From assembly GCF_003515685.1 (NCBI RefSeq), contig NZ_QWEG01000010.1:180537-244536 (forward strand): a stretch of 64,000 bases of DNA, in the 5' to 3' direction. Below are positions 17,447-26,427 of this stretch, piece by piece. The notes beneath the pieces are model-generated. The model was not told the DNA's origin. It searched no databases and saw nothing but the letters and a program-made list of their open reading frames with translations. Both the position numbers and the translations under genes were made by a program. Within the stretch, counting starts at the first letter, position 1, and each line of letters opens with the position of its first letter. Source of the DNA: Neobacillus notoginsengisoli (GTDB lineage: Bacteria > Bacillota > Bacilli > Bacillales > Cytobacillaceae).

Positions 17447-18313
17447 TTGAGAAGACGCAGGAAGGCCAGGCTTTCAGGGACCCGGGCTGAACGATTGCTG
17501 GAATATTTGTTTATCCTTGCGGGTTCGGCGATTGTGGCGCTGTCGTTTAATTTGTTTCTTTTGCCGAACAAGATTGCTTCGGGCGGTGTGAGCGGGATTT
17601 CAACCATTTTGGATTCTGTATTCGGATGGGAGCCCGCGTTTGTGCAATGGTCGCTCAATATACCTCTGTTTATTGCGGGTGTAGTTTTACTTGGACGGCA
17701 ATTCGGAGTGAAGACGCTGATTGGGACGGCATTTTTGCCATTCGTCGTCTTGGCCTCTGCCAATCTTGAACCGTGGACGAAGGACCCGCTTCTTGCGGCC
17801 TTGTTTGGCGGGATTGGCGTTGGACTAGGCCTTGGGATTGTGTTCCGCGGAAGGGCTTCAACAGGCGGAACCGATCTTGCGGCCCAGATTATTAATAAAT
17901 ATACCGGTTTGACGCTGGGGCGCTGTGTCGCTTTAATTGACGGGTTGATTGTCCTGGCCGCGGCGATTGTCTTTGATATTGAGCGAGGCCTTTATGCATT
18001 GATTGGTCTTTATGTGACGAGCAAAACGATTGACCTTGTCCAAGTCGGATTCGGACGCTCAAAAATGGCGATGATCATTACGAATCACCAGGACGAAGTA
18101 AGGGAAGGGATTTTGAGTAAAATCGACCGGGGCGTGACCAGATTATCAGCGTATGGCGGTTTTACCGATTCAGAGAAGCCTGTCCTCATGTGCGTGGTTG
18201 ACCAAACGGAGTTCACAAAATTGAAACAATTGGTGAAAAACATTGATCCGTCAGCGTTTGTTATCGTCATGGATGCGGCAGAGGTATTGGGTGAGGGTTT
18301 CAAAAGAGAATAA
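17447..18313 (+). CDS. yvjA: YitT/DUF2179-family membrane protein
   Basis: This 288-residue protein starts with TTG preceded by GAAGGAGGG at the right distance. Five or so membrane helices span residues 20-170 (ALSFNLFLLPNKIASGGVSG is typical of the family). A soluble C-terminal DUF2179 domain (about 215-280, ITNHQDEVREGILSKIDRGV) follows. In Bacillus subtilis the homologue yvjA sits in the same neighbourhood next to cccB and ftsEX. The biochemical role of YitT proteins is not established; transport or signalling at the membrane is presumed. The promoter of cccB overlaps the end of this gene. Confidence 0.85.
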   Translation: MRRRRKARLSGTRAERLLEYLFILAGSAIVALSFNLFLLPNKIASGGVSGISTILDSVFGWEPAFVQWSLNIPLFIAGVVLLGRQFGVKTLIGTAFLPFVVLASANLEPWTKDPLLAALFGGIGVGLGLGIVFRGRASTGGTDLAAQIINKYTGLTLGRCVALIDGLIVLAAAIVFDIERGLYALIGLYVTSKTIDLVQVGFGRSKMAMIITNHQDEVREGILSKIDRGVTRLSAYGGFTDSEKPVLMCVVDQTEFTKLKQLVKNIDPSAFVIVMDAAEVLGEGFKRE

Positions 18314-18316
18314 TAT

Positions 18317-18325
18317 TGGTATAAT
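18317..18325 (+). promoter_or_regulatory. Extended -10 promoter for cccB
   Basis: TGGTATAAT, a perfect extended -10 element, lies 40 bases before the cccB start and overlaps the stop region of the upstream gene. The -35 region is weak, as is common with extended -10 promoters. Confidence 0.55.
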
Positions 18326-18364
18326 TAACTAGTGTTTACTAACATTGCTAAAGGGGATATATGT

Positions 18365-18679
18365 ATGAAGAAAAAATTACTTGCTTTGCTAATGGGTACT
18401 TCAATGGTGCTTGCGGCATGCGGCGGCGGCGGAGATGGCGGCGGCAAAGAGTCTGCATCCGCGGATCCGGAGAAAATGTATCAGCAAAAATGTTCAGGCT
18501 GTCATGGCGGTGACCTAAAAGGTGGCGCGGGGACTGACCTGACAAAGGTTGGAAGCCATTACTCCAAGGATGAGATCAAGGATATCATTGAAAATGGAAA
18601 AGGCGGCGGCATGCCAGCAGGTCTTTATAAAGGCGACGATGCTGACAAGGTTGCCGGGTGGCTGGCTGAAAAGAAATAA
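18365..18679 (+). CDS. cccB: Cytochrome c-551 lipoprotein
   Basis: The ATG at 18365 has AAAGGGG upstream and gives a 104-residue lipoprotein: signal peptide with lipobox LAAC at about residues 16-19, a flexible GGGGDGGG linker, then a small class I cytochrome c domain. The haem site is KCSGCHGG and the axial methionine lies in GGGMPAGLY. It would be tethered outside the membrane and pass electrons to terminal oxidases. In Bacillus subtilis cccB is also next to ftsEX. It is a monohaem housekeeping protein and not part of the multihaem cluster. A T8 terminator follows. Confidence 0.93.
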   Translation: MKKKLLALLMGTSMVLAACGGGGDGGGKESASADPEKMYQQKCSGCHGGDLKGGAGTDLTKVGSHYSKDEIKDIIENGKGGGMPAGLYKGDDADKVAGWLAEKK

Positions 18680-18703
18680 ACTTACATTTAGTAAATTGAT
18701 GAT

Positions 18704-18739
18704 AGGCGTGCTGCGCAGTTGGCAGGGCGCCTTTTTTTT
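18704..18739 (+). terminator. Intrinsic terminator after cccB
   Basis: AGGCG pairs with CGCCT around an internal GC-rich loop and is followed by eight T. From 18740 to 19090 I see AT-rich sequence with no gene. Confidence 0.7.
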
Positions 18740-19093
18740 GCGGAAAAGAGGCTTTAAAAGTAAAGTTGGCGTGAAACCGTCTATTTTTTCTTCTGTTTTA
18801 ACACAGTTTCACTGTAGGAAACCTATCGATTTTGCAATGTTCAATTTCTGTTCACTGATGATCTGTTATCTGTTTGTCATAAAGATGCGAAAATGAAATG
18901 ATATTTGGAAAAACTTTTTTTGCTTGCTGATTCCTTTATTTACTATTGCTGCCATGGTAATAGTTAGTCTAATTATTATGTTTATAGAAGGTTTGGTAAT
19001 GATAAATTAACCAACAGAGGGTAATTATGCCAAAATTCGACTCTTTTGAAAAGAAACTGTAATATTTCAACCCCTTTATTTACAGGCTTTGAA

Positions 19094-19102
19094 TGGTATA
19101 AT
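19094..19102 (+). promoter_or_regulatory. Extended -10 promoter for ftsEX
   Basis: TGGTATAAT lies 116 bases before the ftsE ATG, identical to the element ahead of cccB. The -35 region is poor. Confidence 0.5.
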
Positions 19103-19217
19103 GGGTTTGTGTTAAAAACCACAATGGTTATTTTGTCCAATTTACGAGAATATTGTCTAACGCAGTTCAGTCATCGGAGAACACTCATGTGACAAATACA
19201 ATTAAGGTGATTATTAA

Positions 19218-19904
19218 ATGATAGAAATGCAAAATGTTTATAAAAAGTATCCTAATGGAGTTACTGCCATGAATGGAATAGATGTAAAGATTGCGAAAGG
19301 CGAATTCGTCTACGTGGTCGGGCCGAGCGGAGCAGGGAAAACAACGTTCATCAAAATGATGTACCGCGAAGAAGCCCCAACGTCCGGATCTATCCTCATC
19401 AACGGTATTAATATAGCAAAATTAAAGAATAAGAAAGTACCGATCTTTCGTCGGAACTTAGGTGTGGTGTTCCAGGACTACAAGCTTTTGTCGACAAAAA
19501 CGGTTTTTGAAAATGTCGCGTTTGCTCTTGAAGTGATTGAGGAGCAGCCGAAGATTATCAAAAAGCGCGTCATGGAGGTCCTGGATCTCGTTGGCCTTAA
19601 GCATAAAGCCAGAATGCTGCCAACCGAGCTTTCAGGGGGCGAACAGCAGCGTGTATCAATCGCGCGCTCAATCGTCAACTCCCCGAAGGTTGTCATTGCC
19701 GATGAGCCTACTGGAAACCTTGATCCAGATACATCGTGGGAAATCATGAAAATATTTGAAGAAATCAATACGAGGGGAACCACAATCGTGATGGCGACCC
19801 ACAACAAGGAAATCGTGAACACAATCAAGCATCGCGTTATTGCAATTGAAGAAGGTATTATTGTCCGTGATGAGCAAAGAGGTGACTACGGTTATGAAGC
19901 CTAG
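19218..19904 (+). CDS. ftsE: Cell-division ABC transporter ATP-binding protein FtsE
   Basis: This 228-residue ATPase has Walker A GPSGAGKTTF (about residues 36-45), Q-loop VFQDYK, signature LSGGEQQR and Walker B VVIADEPTG. With FtsX it forms a membrane complex that switches on peptidoglycan hydrolases in response to ATP rather than transporting a solute. In bacilli this controls cell-wall elongation through CwlO-type enzymes and entry into sporulation. ftsX overlaps the end of the gene by 11 bases, so the subunits are translated together. Confidence 0.97.
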   Translation: MIEMQNVYKKYPNGVTAMNGIDVKIAKGEFVYVVGPSGAGKTTFIKMMYREEAPTSGSILINGINIAKLKNKKVPIFRRNLGVVFQDYKLLSTKTVFENVAFALEVIEEQPKIIKKRVMEVLDLVGLKHKARMLPTELSGGEQQRVSIARSIVNSPKVVIADEPTGNLDPDTSWEIMKIFEEINTRGTTIVMATHNKEIVNTIKHRVIAIEEGIIVRDEQRGDYGYEA

Positions 19905-20778
19905 AACCTTGGGACGCCATGCACGGGAAAGCCTGAAAAGTATTGGAAGAAACGGCTGGATGACGTTTGCATCTGTTGGTGCTGTAACTGTTACACTCAT
20001 CCTTGTCGGCGTCTTTTTCATTATAATGATGAACCTCAACAAAGTGGCAACAACCATTGAAGAGGACGTGGAAATCCGCGTACACATCGATAAGACTGCC
20101 GATCAAGCCAAGCAGCAAAAACTAAAGGAAGAGATTGACGCCCTTCCGGAAGTCAAGACCATTGGCTTTTCCTCAAAAGAAGAGGAACTGGAGATTCTGA
20201 TAAAAAATCTAGGTGAGTCCTATAAGCTGTTCGAACAGGATAATCCTTTGAATGATGTATTTATTGTAAAGACGACAAATCCTGAAGATACGATGAAAGC
20301 GGCCGATAAGATTAATAAGATGGAATTTGTCCATAAGGTGAAATACGGGCAGGACAGTGTCGAAAACCTGTTTAAATTCATTGGTGCAAGCCGGAATGTT
20401 GGGCTGGCGCTGATTGCGGGTCTGTTGTTTACCGCAGTATTCCTCATTTCAAATACGATAAAAATTACGATCATTGCCAGAAGAAGAGAAATTCAGATTA
20501 TGAGATTGGTTGGGGCAACCAATGCTTTCATCCGCTGGCCATTTTTCCTTGAAGGCCTCTGGCTAGGAATTCTTGGTTCAGTCATTCCAATCATCCTGCT
20601 TTCGATTGCCTATTACCATGCATACGCATACCTAGCCCCATTGCTGGAAGGTCATTTTATCCAGATCCATCCGTTTGACCCGTTCATGTACCAGGTATCA
20701 GGGGTTCTCGTCCTGATGGGCGCATTAATTGGAATTTGGGGAAGCACGATGTCTGTCAGGAAGTTTCTCAGAATTTAA
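19894..20778 (+). CDS. ftsX: Cell-division ABC transporter permease FtsX
   Basis: The start is placed at ATG 19894 (AGAGGTGAC upstream), giving 294 residues beginning MKPRTLGRHARESLKSIGRN, which matches the usual FtsX amino terminus. An in-frame ATG at 19870 is less likely. Helix 1 is near residues 24-46, followed by a large outer loop (about 47-165) that contacts the hydrolase partner, then three more helices. RREIQIMRLVGATNAFIRWP is the conserved cytoplasmic coupling segment. The M23 hydrolase encoded next is a likely partner. Confidence 0.96.
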   Translation: MKPRTLGRHARESLKSIGRNGWMTFASVGAVTVTLILVGVFFIIMMNLNKVATTIEEDVEIRVHIDKTADQAKQQKLKEEIDALPEVKTIGFSSKEEELEILIKNLGESYKLFEQDNPLNDVFIVKTTNPEDTMKAADKINKMEFVHKVKYGQDSVENLFKFIGASRNVGLALIAGLLFTAVFLISNTIKITIIARRREIQIMRLVGATNAFIRWPFFLEGLWLGILGSVIPIILLSIAYYHAYAYLAPLLEGHFIQIHPFDPFMYQVSGVLVLMGALIGIWGSTMSVRKFLRI

Positions 20779-20903
20779 TTGAAGATACAGGCCGGATGAA
20801 AGAAGGCCTTTGCAAAATAGACGATAGAACATAATGAAAAGTTCCAACAAAAATAGACACGATTTACCTGTACAAGGGTTCATTGGAAAGGAGAAATCGG
20901 GAA

Positions 20904-22277
20904 GTGAGAAGATCAGTCATGGCGCTTACCGTATCAGCGGCGGTAGGCATAGGGAGTTTATTCGGGGGCATACAAACAGAAGCTTCCACACTATCAAACC
21001 TGCAAAATCAAAAGCAGGAAATCCAGTCAGAGCGTAATAATGTAAATACAAACATTCAGGAAGCTGACAAAGAGATTAAGAGGCTTCAAGGCGAGCAGCA
21101 AAAGGTAAACGCAGAAATAAAGCGCCTCGACTTTGCGATTAGCGACACGAACGAAAAAATCCGCGTCAAAGAACAAGATATTAAAGATACTCAAATGGAG
21201 ATTCAAAAGCTCCAAGGTGAAATCAAAGTTTTGCAGGAGCGAATTGCCCAGCGCAATGAGCTATTAAAGGATCGTGCCCGTAATTTCCAGGAAAACGGCG
21301 GAATGGTCAGTTATATTGATGTATTAATGGGCGCGACGAGCTTTAGTGACTTTGTTGACCGCGCAAATGCTGTCGCGACGTTCATGGAAGCGGACAAAGA
21401 AATTCTTGAACAGCATCAGGCTGATAAAGATGAGTTGGAAAAGAAACAGAAGCAAGTTGAAAGTGAGCTGGCATCTTTGAAAAAGATGCTTGCCGACCTC
21501 GAAGTGATGAAAAAACAGCTTGCCTCCCAGCGCAGCGAGAAGGACAAGCTGATGAAAGAACTTGTCGAGCAGGAACAGGAAGAGCATGACCATAAAATGG
21601 AGCTTGCTGAGGAAGAGGCAATCTTAAGCTCGCAGGAAGCAGCCATGGCAAAGGCAATTGAGCTTGAAAAGGTTCGCATTGCAGAGGAAGCCGAGCGTGC
21701 TCGTAAAGAGGCGGCAGCCCGTGCCGCAGCGGAAGCCGCAGCAGCGGCGAAAGCAGCTGCTGCGAAGGCATCTGCTACGACGAATAGTAATAGTGGCGGA
21801 AGTTCATCTTCCCATTCGTCGTCAACTCCGGCACCTACCCCGTCTGCCCCTGTTGCAAAACCTGTTGTGACGGCAGGTAACTTTATGAAGCCGACAACAG
21901 GTGTAAACACATCAGGATTCGGCGCTCGGTGGGGAACGTTCCACTATGGTGTTGACTGGGCAAACCGCTCTGCAAATGTTCCTGTCGTTGCGGCTGCCAG
22001 TGGTGTTGTAAGTAATTCATATTATTCCAGCAGTTATGGAAATGTTATCTTTATTGCCCATTCCATTAACGGCCAGACGTATACAACTGTATATGCACAC
22101 TTGGATAGCCGTTCTGTCGGGACAGGTAGTGTTGTTTCCAAAGGCCAGTTTATCGGCTACATGGGCAACACCGGCCACTCAACAGGCAAACACTTGCACT
22201 TTGAACTCCATAAAGGTGGTTGGAACCAAAGTAAATCCAATGCAGTAAACCCATTCGCATACGGAGTTCCGAGATAA
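20904..22277 (+). CDS. EnvC/CwlO-like coiled-coil M23 murein hydrolase
   Basis: The start is taken as GTG 20904 (AAAGGAG upstream), giving about 457 residues; an earlier TTG would swallow that site. A signal peptide (ALTVSAAVGIGSLFGGIQTE) leads to two long coiled coils (about 35-115 and 165-255). An Ala-rich helix (about 262-295), a Ser/Pro linker and a C-terminal LytM/M23 domain follow. The zinc ligands are visible: HYGVDWA and the HLHFELH block. The coiled-coil plus LytM arrangement is that of EnvC-type proteins that bind FtsX. Adjacency to ftsEX suggests FtsEX gates its activity. The conserved metal ligands argue for an active endopeptidase rather than a pure activator. Confidence 0.9.
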   Translation: MRRSVMALTVSAAVGIGSLFGGIQTEASTLSNLQNQKQEIQSERNNVNTNIQEADKEIKRLQGEQQKVNAEIKRLDFAISDTNEKIRVKEQDIKDTQMEIQKLQGEIKVLQERIAQRNELLKDRARNFQENGGMVSYIDVLMGATSFSDFVDRANAVATFMEADKEILEQHQADKDELEKKQKQVESELASLKKMLADLEVMKKQLASQRSEKDKLMKELVEQEQEEHDHKMELAEEEAILSSQEAAMAKAIELEKVRIAEEAERARKEAAARAAAEAAAAAKAAAAKASATTNSNSGGSSSSHSSSTPAPTPSAPVAKPVVTAGNFMKPTTGVNTSGFGARWGTFHYGVDWANRSANVPVVAAASGVVSNSYYSSSYGNVIFIAHSINGQTYTTVYAHLDSRSVGTGSVVSKGQFIGYMGNTGHSTGKHLHFELHKGGWNQSKSNAVNPFAYGVPR

Positions 22278-22326
22278 TACTTACCTTTTAGAGAAGATTG
22301 ATTAGCGTTAAGGCTTACAAATCTGC

Positions 22327-22454
22327 TGATTGGAACGGAAGGCGCGAAGACTCCTGCGGGCTGTAGCGGCAAGGTGGAGACCCCGCAGGCGCCAAAGCGC
22401 CGAGGAGGCTCCACTGACGCCCCGCGGAAAGCGAAGCGCCTGGAGTGGAAATCA
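22327..22454. repeat. Bacillaceae intergenic repeat (family A), copy 2
   Basis: This 128-base copy of the element at 12711-12835 shares CGGCAAGGTGGAGACCCC and CCGAGGAGGCTCCACTGACG. It lies between the M23 gene and ctpB. Confidence 0.8.
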
Positions 22455-22516
22455 GCCGCAATGATTACCTTACCTATATATTTTTGAACGATAATCAATA
22501 TTACAAATGCAAAGGG

Positions 22517-22549
22517 CGGAAGAAGCAACAGCTTCTCCGCTCTTTTTGT
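22517..22549 (+). terminator. Hairpin terminator in the gap before ctpB
   Basis: GCGGAAGAAGC pairs with GCTTCTCCGC (one bulged A) around a 4-base loop and is followed by TCTTTTTG. It could end the ftsEX-M23 transcript after the repeat. Confidence 0.65.
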
Positions 22550-22555
22550 TTTTAC

Positions 22556-22758
22556 AAAACTATAGAATTCGCTACTGTGGATAACTCATTTACCAAGCAT
22601 GGCTTCTTCTAGCTTCAGCGCCTATCGCCTAGCAAACTTCAGGTCTCCTCCCTACGATAAGTCATCATCGAATCGCTAGCGCTCTTCGTGATTCCTTTAT
22701 CTCAGTCGAAGCCCTTCCAGTTTGTACGGCGATGACCAAGGCGCTTGCGCTTTTGTTC
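22556..22758. repeat. Bacillaceae intergenic repeat (family B), copy 1
   Basis: This approximately 200-base element contains AACTTCAGGTCTCCTCCCTA, CTCTTCGTGATTCCTTTATC and a closing GCGCTTGCGCTTTTGTTC. It is shared with 51257-51682 and 55487-55696. It has no coding frame. The remaining stretch to 23058 holds only one family C repeat. Confidence 0.8.
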
Positions 22759-22921
22759 GTGTGGGCGGCTTATGGTTCCAATCGTGCTGCCGAAGCCGGC
22801 CTACATAGATTATTTACCCGAATCAAGCTCCTAGAAACTGGGAATACTTACTTGTGCTCAGCAACGCCACTTAGCCAATGGGCAGCGGCTACGTAAAAAT
22901 CTTTTTAATAGTACATATTAA

Positions 22922-22952
22922 TGAAGCACTGGAACCGTCCCCCTGCTTCATT
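22922..22952. repeat. Short intergenic repeat (family C, single copy)
   Basis: TGAAGCACTGGAACCGTCCC, continuing CCTGCTTCATTA, can fold on itself through TGAAGCA and TGCTTCA. Confidence 0.75.
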
Positions 22953-23058
22953 AATCATAACTCGTCCGATTGGTTCATATATGTAGAGTAAAGAACGCTG
23001 CGGGAGGACTAGCGGTGTTTTGTGTGAATATAGGTGTGAGACGTGGGGAGTGGCTTGA

Positions 23059-24510
23059 ATGAGGCGGAAGTGGATGGCATTGTTGATGGCTTTGTCGCTG
23101 GCGGTTGGGTCGGCGGGGACGTATGCTGGGATGAAGTGGGCGGAGGATCATGAGGCAGGGTTTGCTCTGGATGTTGCGGGAGTTCCGAAGAAAAAGGGCA
23201 GTGGGCCTGCGGATTCCGCACGGTTAGAGAGGGTCAGCCAGGCATACGACCTGATTGTCAGCCAGTATGTTGAAAAGGTTGAAAAGGATGCCCTTGTCGA
23301 AGGGGCGATTCAGGGAATGCTGGCAAAGCTAGATGACCCTTACTCGGTTTATATGGACAAGAAGACGGCCCAGCAATTCAATGAGTCGCTTGAGTCATCG
23401 TTTGAGGGGATAGGCGCCGAAGTCGGAATGGAAGATGGGAAAATCGTCATTGTTGCCCCTTTCAAAAATTCCCCCGCGGAAAAGGCGGGCCTTAAACCTC
23501 ATGACCGGATTTTAAAGGTGGATGGCAAGCGTGTTGACGGACTTGATTTATACCAAACAACCGTCATGATCCGCGGAAAAAAAGGAACGATCGTCAAAAT
23601 TGAGGTTGAACGGAAAAATGTGAAAGACCCGTTTATCGTCAAAGTGAAGCGGGATCAAATCCCTTTGGAAACCGTTTTTTCTGATGTGAAGAAAGTGGAC
23701 GGAAAGCAAATTGGATACATTGAAGTCACCTCCTTCGCCGAAGAGACGGCCGCTGATTTCAAAAAACAGCTGAAGGCCCTTGAGGAAAAGGGGATTTCAG
23801 GATTGGCCATCGATGTGCGCGGCAATCCGGGCGGCTTGCTTGTTAGTGTCGAGGCAATTCTTCGCGAACTAGTAAGCGGTGAAAAGCCGTTTGTGCAAAT
23901 AGAAAAGCGGAATGGAAAAAGGGACCAGTACTTTTCAACGTTGAAAAAAGGAAAATCGTATCCGATTGTGGTTCTTGTCGATAAAGGCAGCGCATCCGCG
24001 TCGGAGATTCTCGCCGGTGCTTTGCAAGAGGCGGAGGGATACCCGCTCATAGGAGAAACGACGTTTGGGAAAGGAACTGTGCAGCAAGCCTTTCCAATCG
24101 ATGATGGCGGAAACATTAAACTGACGCTTTTCAAATGGCTCACCCCTGACGGAAATTGGATTCACCGAAAAGGAATCAAGCCGGACGTAAAGGTGGAGCA
24201 GCCAATAATCTTTTCGGCGCATCCAATTACTTCGGAAGAAGCGTTAAAGGTGGATATGAACAATGAGCAAGTGAAAAACGCCCAAGTGATTCTTGAGGGG
24301 CTCGGGTATCATCCTGGCAGAACCGATGGTTATTTTAGCTCGGGAACAGTCAGATCAGTTAAAGCGTTCCAGCAGCAGGCCCGTTTGCAGCCAACTGGCA
24401 AAATTGACGCCAAGACCGCGTCGGCACTCGAGGCAGCCGCTCTGAAGGAACGAAAAAACGAAAAGAATGACTTGCAACTACGGACAGCATTAAGGCTTTT
24501 GGCAAAATAG
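23059..24510 (+). CDS. ctpB: C-terminal processing serine protease CtpB (S41)
   Basis: The 483-residue protein has an N-terminal membrane anchor (about 5-25). A PDZ domain follows (about 95-180, with PFKNSPAEKAGLKPHDRILK), then an S41 protease core with GNPGGLL, the catalytic serine in DKGSASASEILAGAL (about 312-326) and the catalytic lysine in GKGTVQQAF. A C-terminal peptidoglycan-binding domain (about 400-465) completes it. In Bacillus CtpB is secreted into the forespore-mother cell space and cuts SpoIVFA, helping activate sigma K. The upstream context (ftsEX, M23) is that of Bacillus. A perfect palindromic hairpin follows. Confidence 0.94.
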   Translation: MRRKWMALLMALSLAVGSAGTYAGMKWAEDHEAGFALDVAGVPKKKGSGPADSARLERVSQAYDLIVSQYVEKVEKDALVEGAIQGMLAKLDDPYSVYMDKKTAQQFNESLESSFEGIGAEVGMEDGKIVIVAPFKNSPAEKAGLKPHDRILKVDGKRVDGLDLYQTTVMIRGKKGTIVKIEVERKNVKDPFIVKVKRDQIPLETVFSDVKKVDGKQIGYIEVTSFAEETAADFKKQLKALEEKGISGLAIDVRGNPGGLLVSVEAILRELVSGEKPFVQIEKRNGKRDQYFSTLKKGKSYPIVVLVDKGSASASEILAGALQEAEGYPLIGETTFGKGTVQQAFPIDDGGNIKLTLFKWLTPDGNWIHRKGIKPDVKVEQPIIFSAHPITSEEALKVDMNNEQVKNAQVILEGLGYHPGRTDGYFSSGTVRSVKAFQQQARLQPTGKIDAKTASALEAAALKERKNEKNDLQLRTALRLLAK

Positions 24511-24546
24511 GTTCAGTCAGGCACTTGGATTTCTTTGAGAAGTAGT

Positions 24547-24574
24547 TAGGACAGGGAGAATTCTCCCTGTCCTA
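24547..24574 (+). terminator. Perfect 28-bp palindrome after ctpB
   Basis: TAGGACAGGGAGAA is followed at once by its exact reverse complement. The T tract is weak (TTTATG), so it may act as a hairpin terminator or an mRNA 3' stabiliser. Confidence 0.7.
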
Positions 24575-24662
24575 TTTATGTTGATTCGGACAGGTACTTG
24601 GATTTTTGCGCGCGCATTATCCAAAAAAGGACAAGGATCAAAAGCAATACAATATTTTACCT

Positions 24663-24676
24663 AGAAAGCGATTCCA
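24663..24676 (+). promoter_or_regulatory. Candidate cre site at the trehalose promoter
   Basis: AGAAAGCGATTCCA matches 12 of 14 positions of the CcpA consensus TGWAANCGNTNWCA, just upstream of the -35 element at 24686. Confidence 0.4.
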
Positions 24677-24685
24677 ATCAACCTA

Positions 24686-24714
24686 TTGACCAACCTGTAT
24701 ATACAAGTTATACT
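24686..24714 (+). promoter_or_regulatory. SigA promoter of the trehalose operon
   Basis: TTGACC (24686-24691) and TATACT (24709-24714) are spaced exactly 17 bases. The spacer is filled by the first TreR operator, so repressor binding would block RNA polymerase. Confidence 0.8.
24693..24708 (+). promoter_or_regulatory. TreR operator 1
   Basis: ACCTGTATATACAAGT is a near-palindrome matching the known Bacillus tre operator (TTGTATATACAAG type). It lies between -35 and -10. Confidence 0.85.
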
Positions 24715-24724
24715 AATATATGAA

Positions 24725-24740
24725 ACCTGTATATACAAGT
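24725..24740 (+). promoter_or_regulatory. TreR operator 2
   Basis: This exact repeat of operator 1 starts 32 bases downstream, about three helical turns, which places both on the same DNA face just after the transcription start. Confidence 0.85.
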
Positions 24741-24899
24741 TAGCTAATGTGGCAAGCCACACAGATTCAGAGCCAAAGCTGGCAGCTTTTGCATACAGGA
24801 AAGGGCTTTATAAAGGATCTATCAAAAAAAGGTTTGTGTTTCCAAAATTAGGTGAAAAGGAACGTTGATAGTTCCTCCAGGAATATGATCGGGCCCGAA

Positions 24900-24913
24900 A
24901 GAAAACGCTAACA
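24900..24913 (+). promoter_or_regulatory. cre site inside the treP leader
   Basis: AGAAAACGCTAACA matches 13 of 14 positions of TGWAANCGNTNWCA. It lies 11 bases before the treP ribosome site, so CcpA bound here would act as a roadblock to elongating polymerase. Confidence 0.7.
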
Positions 24914-24936
24914 CTATTAAACTAGGAGGGAAAAAG

Positions 24937-26358
24937 ATGGATCTCAAAAAGACAGCTTCCGAAATAATTGAAGCAGTCGGCGGCAAGGACAACATTGCCG
25001 CAGCGACCCACTGCGTAACACGCCTGCGTTTCGCGCTAAAGGACGAAGGCAAAGTAGATAAGGAACAGCTTGAAAAGATTGATGCTGTTAAAGGCTCGTT
25101 CTCGACCAGCGGACAGTACCAGGTTGTTATTGGACAGGGGACTGTTGACAAAGTCTACAATGAGCTTGCCGCTCAGGCTGGCATAGCCCACCAGAGCAAA
25201 CAGGAAATCAAGGACGCAGCCGCGGAAAACCTGAACCCATTCCAGCGCGCCATCAAGACACTGGCTGATATTTTCATTCCAATTCTTCCAGCCATCGTAA
25301 CTGCCGGTCTTTTGATGGGAATTAATAACGTCCTGACAGGGCCGGACATTTTTTACACAGGTAAATCGATTGTCGAAGTGCATCCTCAGTTCGGTGACTT
25401 CGCAAGCATTATCAACTTGATTGCGAACACGGCATTCGTCTTCTTGCCGGGACTAATCGGCTGGTCGGCGGTCACCCGGTTCGGGGGAAGCCCGCTGCTC
25501 GGGATTGTCCTCGGTCTTATGCTTGTCCACCCGGACCTCTTGAATGCTTGGGGATGGGGCGCCGCGAAGGCGGAAGGCGAAATCCCGACTTGGAACTTGT
25601 TCGGCTTGTCCATCCAGAAGGTCGGCTACCAGGGACAAGTTTTGCCAGTCCTCGTCGCTTCGTATGTTTTGGCAAGGATAGAACGCTTCCTGCGTTCGAA
25701 AATCGCAGACGCATTCCAGCTTCTGCTCGTTGCGCCGATCGCGCTATTAGTTACAGGATTCCTTTCATTCATCCTAATCGGACCGATTACGTTTACTATC
25801 GGTCAATGGATTACAAATTTGTTCACAGGCATTTTTGACACAGTGCCTGCCATCGGCGGACTTGTCTACGGCGCACTGTACGCACCATTAGTTGTAACAG
25901 GGATGCACCATACGTTCCTGCCGGTTGACCTGCAGCTGATTACAAGCACAGGCGGCACATTCCTGTGGCCGATCCTTGTGATGTCCAACCTTGCCCAAGG
26001 TTCAGCCGCACTTGCAATGATGTTCCTGCTGAAGGATGAAAAGCTAAAAGGACTATCCGTTACATCTGCCATCTCTGCCTACCTCGGCATTACCGAGCCG
26101 GCGATGTTCGGGGTAAACCTCCGTTTCCGCTTCGCTTTCATCTCAGCGATGATTGGCGCTGCGCTAGCCGGAATGTTCATCACGCTTAACAAAGTCATCG
26201 CGCCTTCCATCGGCGTTGGCGGACTGCCGGGCTTCTTGTCCATCGTTCCGCAAAAGTGGGCACCGTTCTTCGTTGGAATGGCAATTGCGATCGCGGTGCC
26301 AATTGCCCTTACACTACTCTGGGGTAAAACAAAAGCCAAAAAAGGCGAACTCGCATAA
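24937..26358 (+). CDS. treP: PTS trehalose-specific enzyme IIBC
   Basis: This 473-residue protein carries an N-terminal IIB domain with the phosphorylated cysteine in AATHCVTRLRFALKD (about residues 26-40). A multi-helix IIC transport domain with the conserved GITEPAMFGVNLRFR segment near residue 385 follows. There is no IIA domain; as in Bacillus, a separate glucose-type IIA would supply phosphate. It imports trehalose as trehalose-6-phosphate for the hydrolase encoded next. An AGGAGGG site precedes the ATG. Expression should be controlled by TreR and CcpA through the sites upstream. Confidence 0.95.
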   Translation: MDLKKTASEIIEAVGGKDNIAAATHCVTRLRFALKDEGKVDKEQLEKIDAVKGSFSTSGQYQVVIGQGTVDKVYNELAAQAGIAHQSKQEIKDAAAENLNPFQRAIKTLADIFIPILPAIVTAGLLMGINNVLTGPDIFYTGKSIVEVHPQFGDFASIINLIANTAFVFLPGLIGWSAVTRFGGSPLLGIVLGLMLVHPDLLNAWGWGAAKAEGEIPTWNLFGLSIQKVGYQGQVLPVLVASYVLARIERFLRSKIADAFQLLLVAPIALLVTGFLSFILIGPITFTIGQWITNLFTGIFDTVPAIGGLVYGALYAPLVVTGMHHTFLPVDLQLITSTGGTFLWPILVMSNLAQGSAALAMMFLLKDEKLKGLSVTSAISAYLGITEPAMFGVNLRFRFAFISAMIGAALAGMFITLNKVIAPSIGVGGLPGFLSIVPQKWAPFFVGMAIAIAVPIALTLLWGKTKAKKGELA

Positions 26359-26396
26359 AAGCAATCGTTCTCAACACGAACTTCATCAAAAAATCG

Positions 26397-26427
26397 GATA
26401 CCATTGGCCCTAGCTGCCAATGGTATC
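26397..26427 (+). terminator. Hairpin between treP and treA
   Basis: An 11-bp stem GATACCATTGG / CCAATGGTATC has a 9-base loop and is followed by a weak TTTGG. It probably attenuates or stabilises rather than stopping the operon. Confidence 0.55.

Noticed and set aside
22278..23058. Hidden gene in the M23-ctpB gap
   Set aside because: The stretch is accounted for by three repeat families and a terminator. No frame has a start signal.
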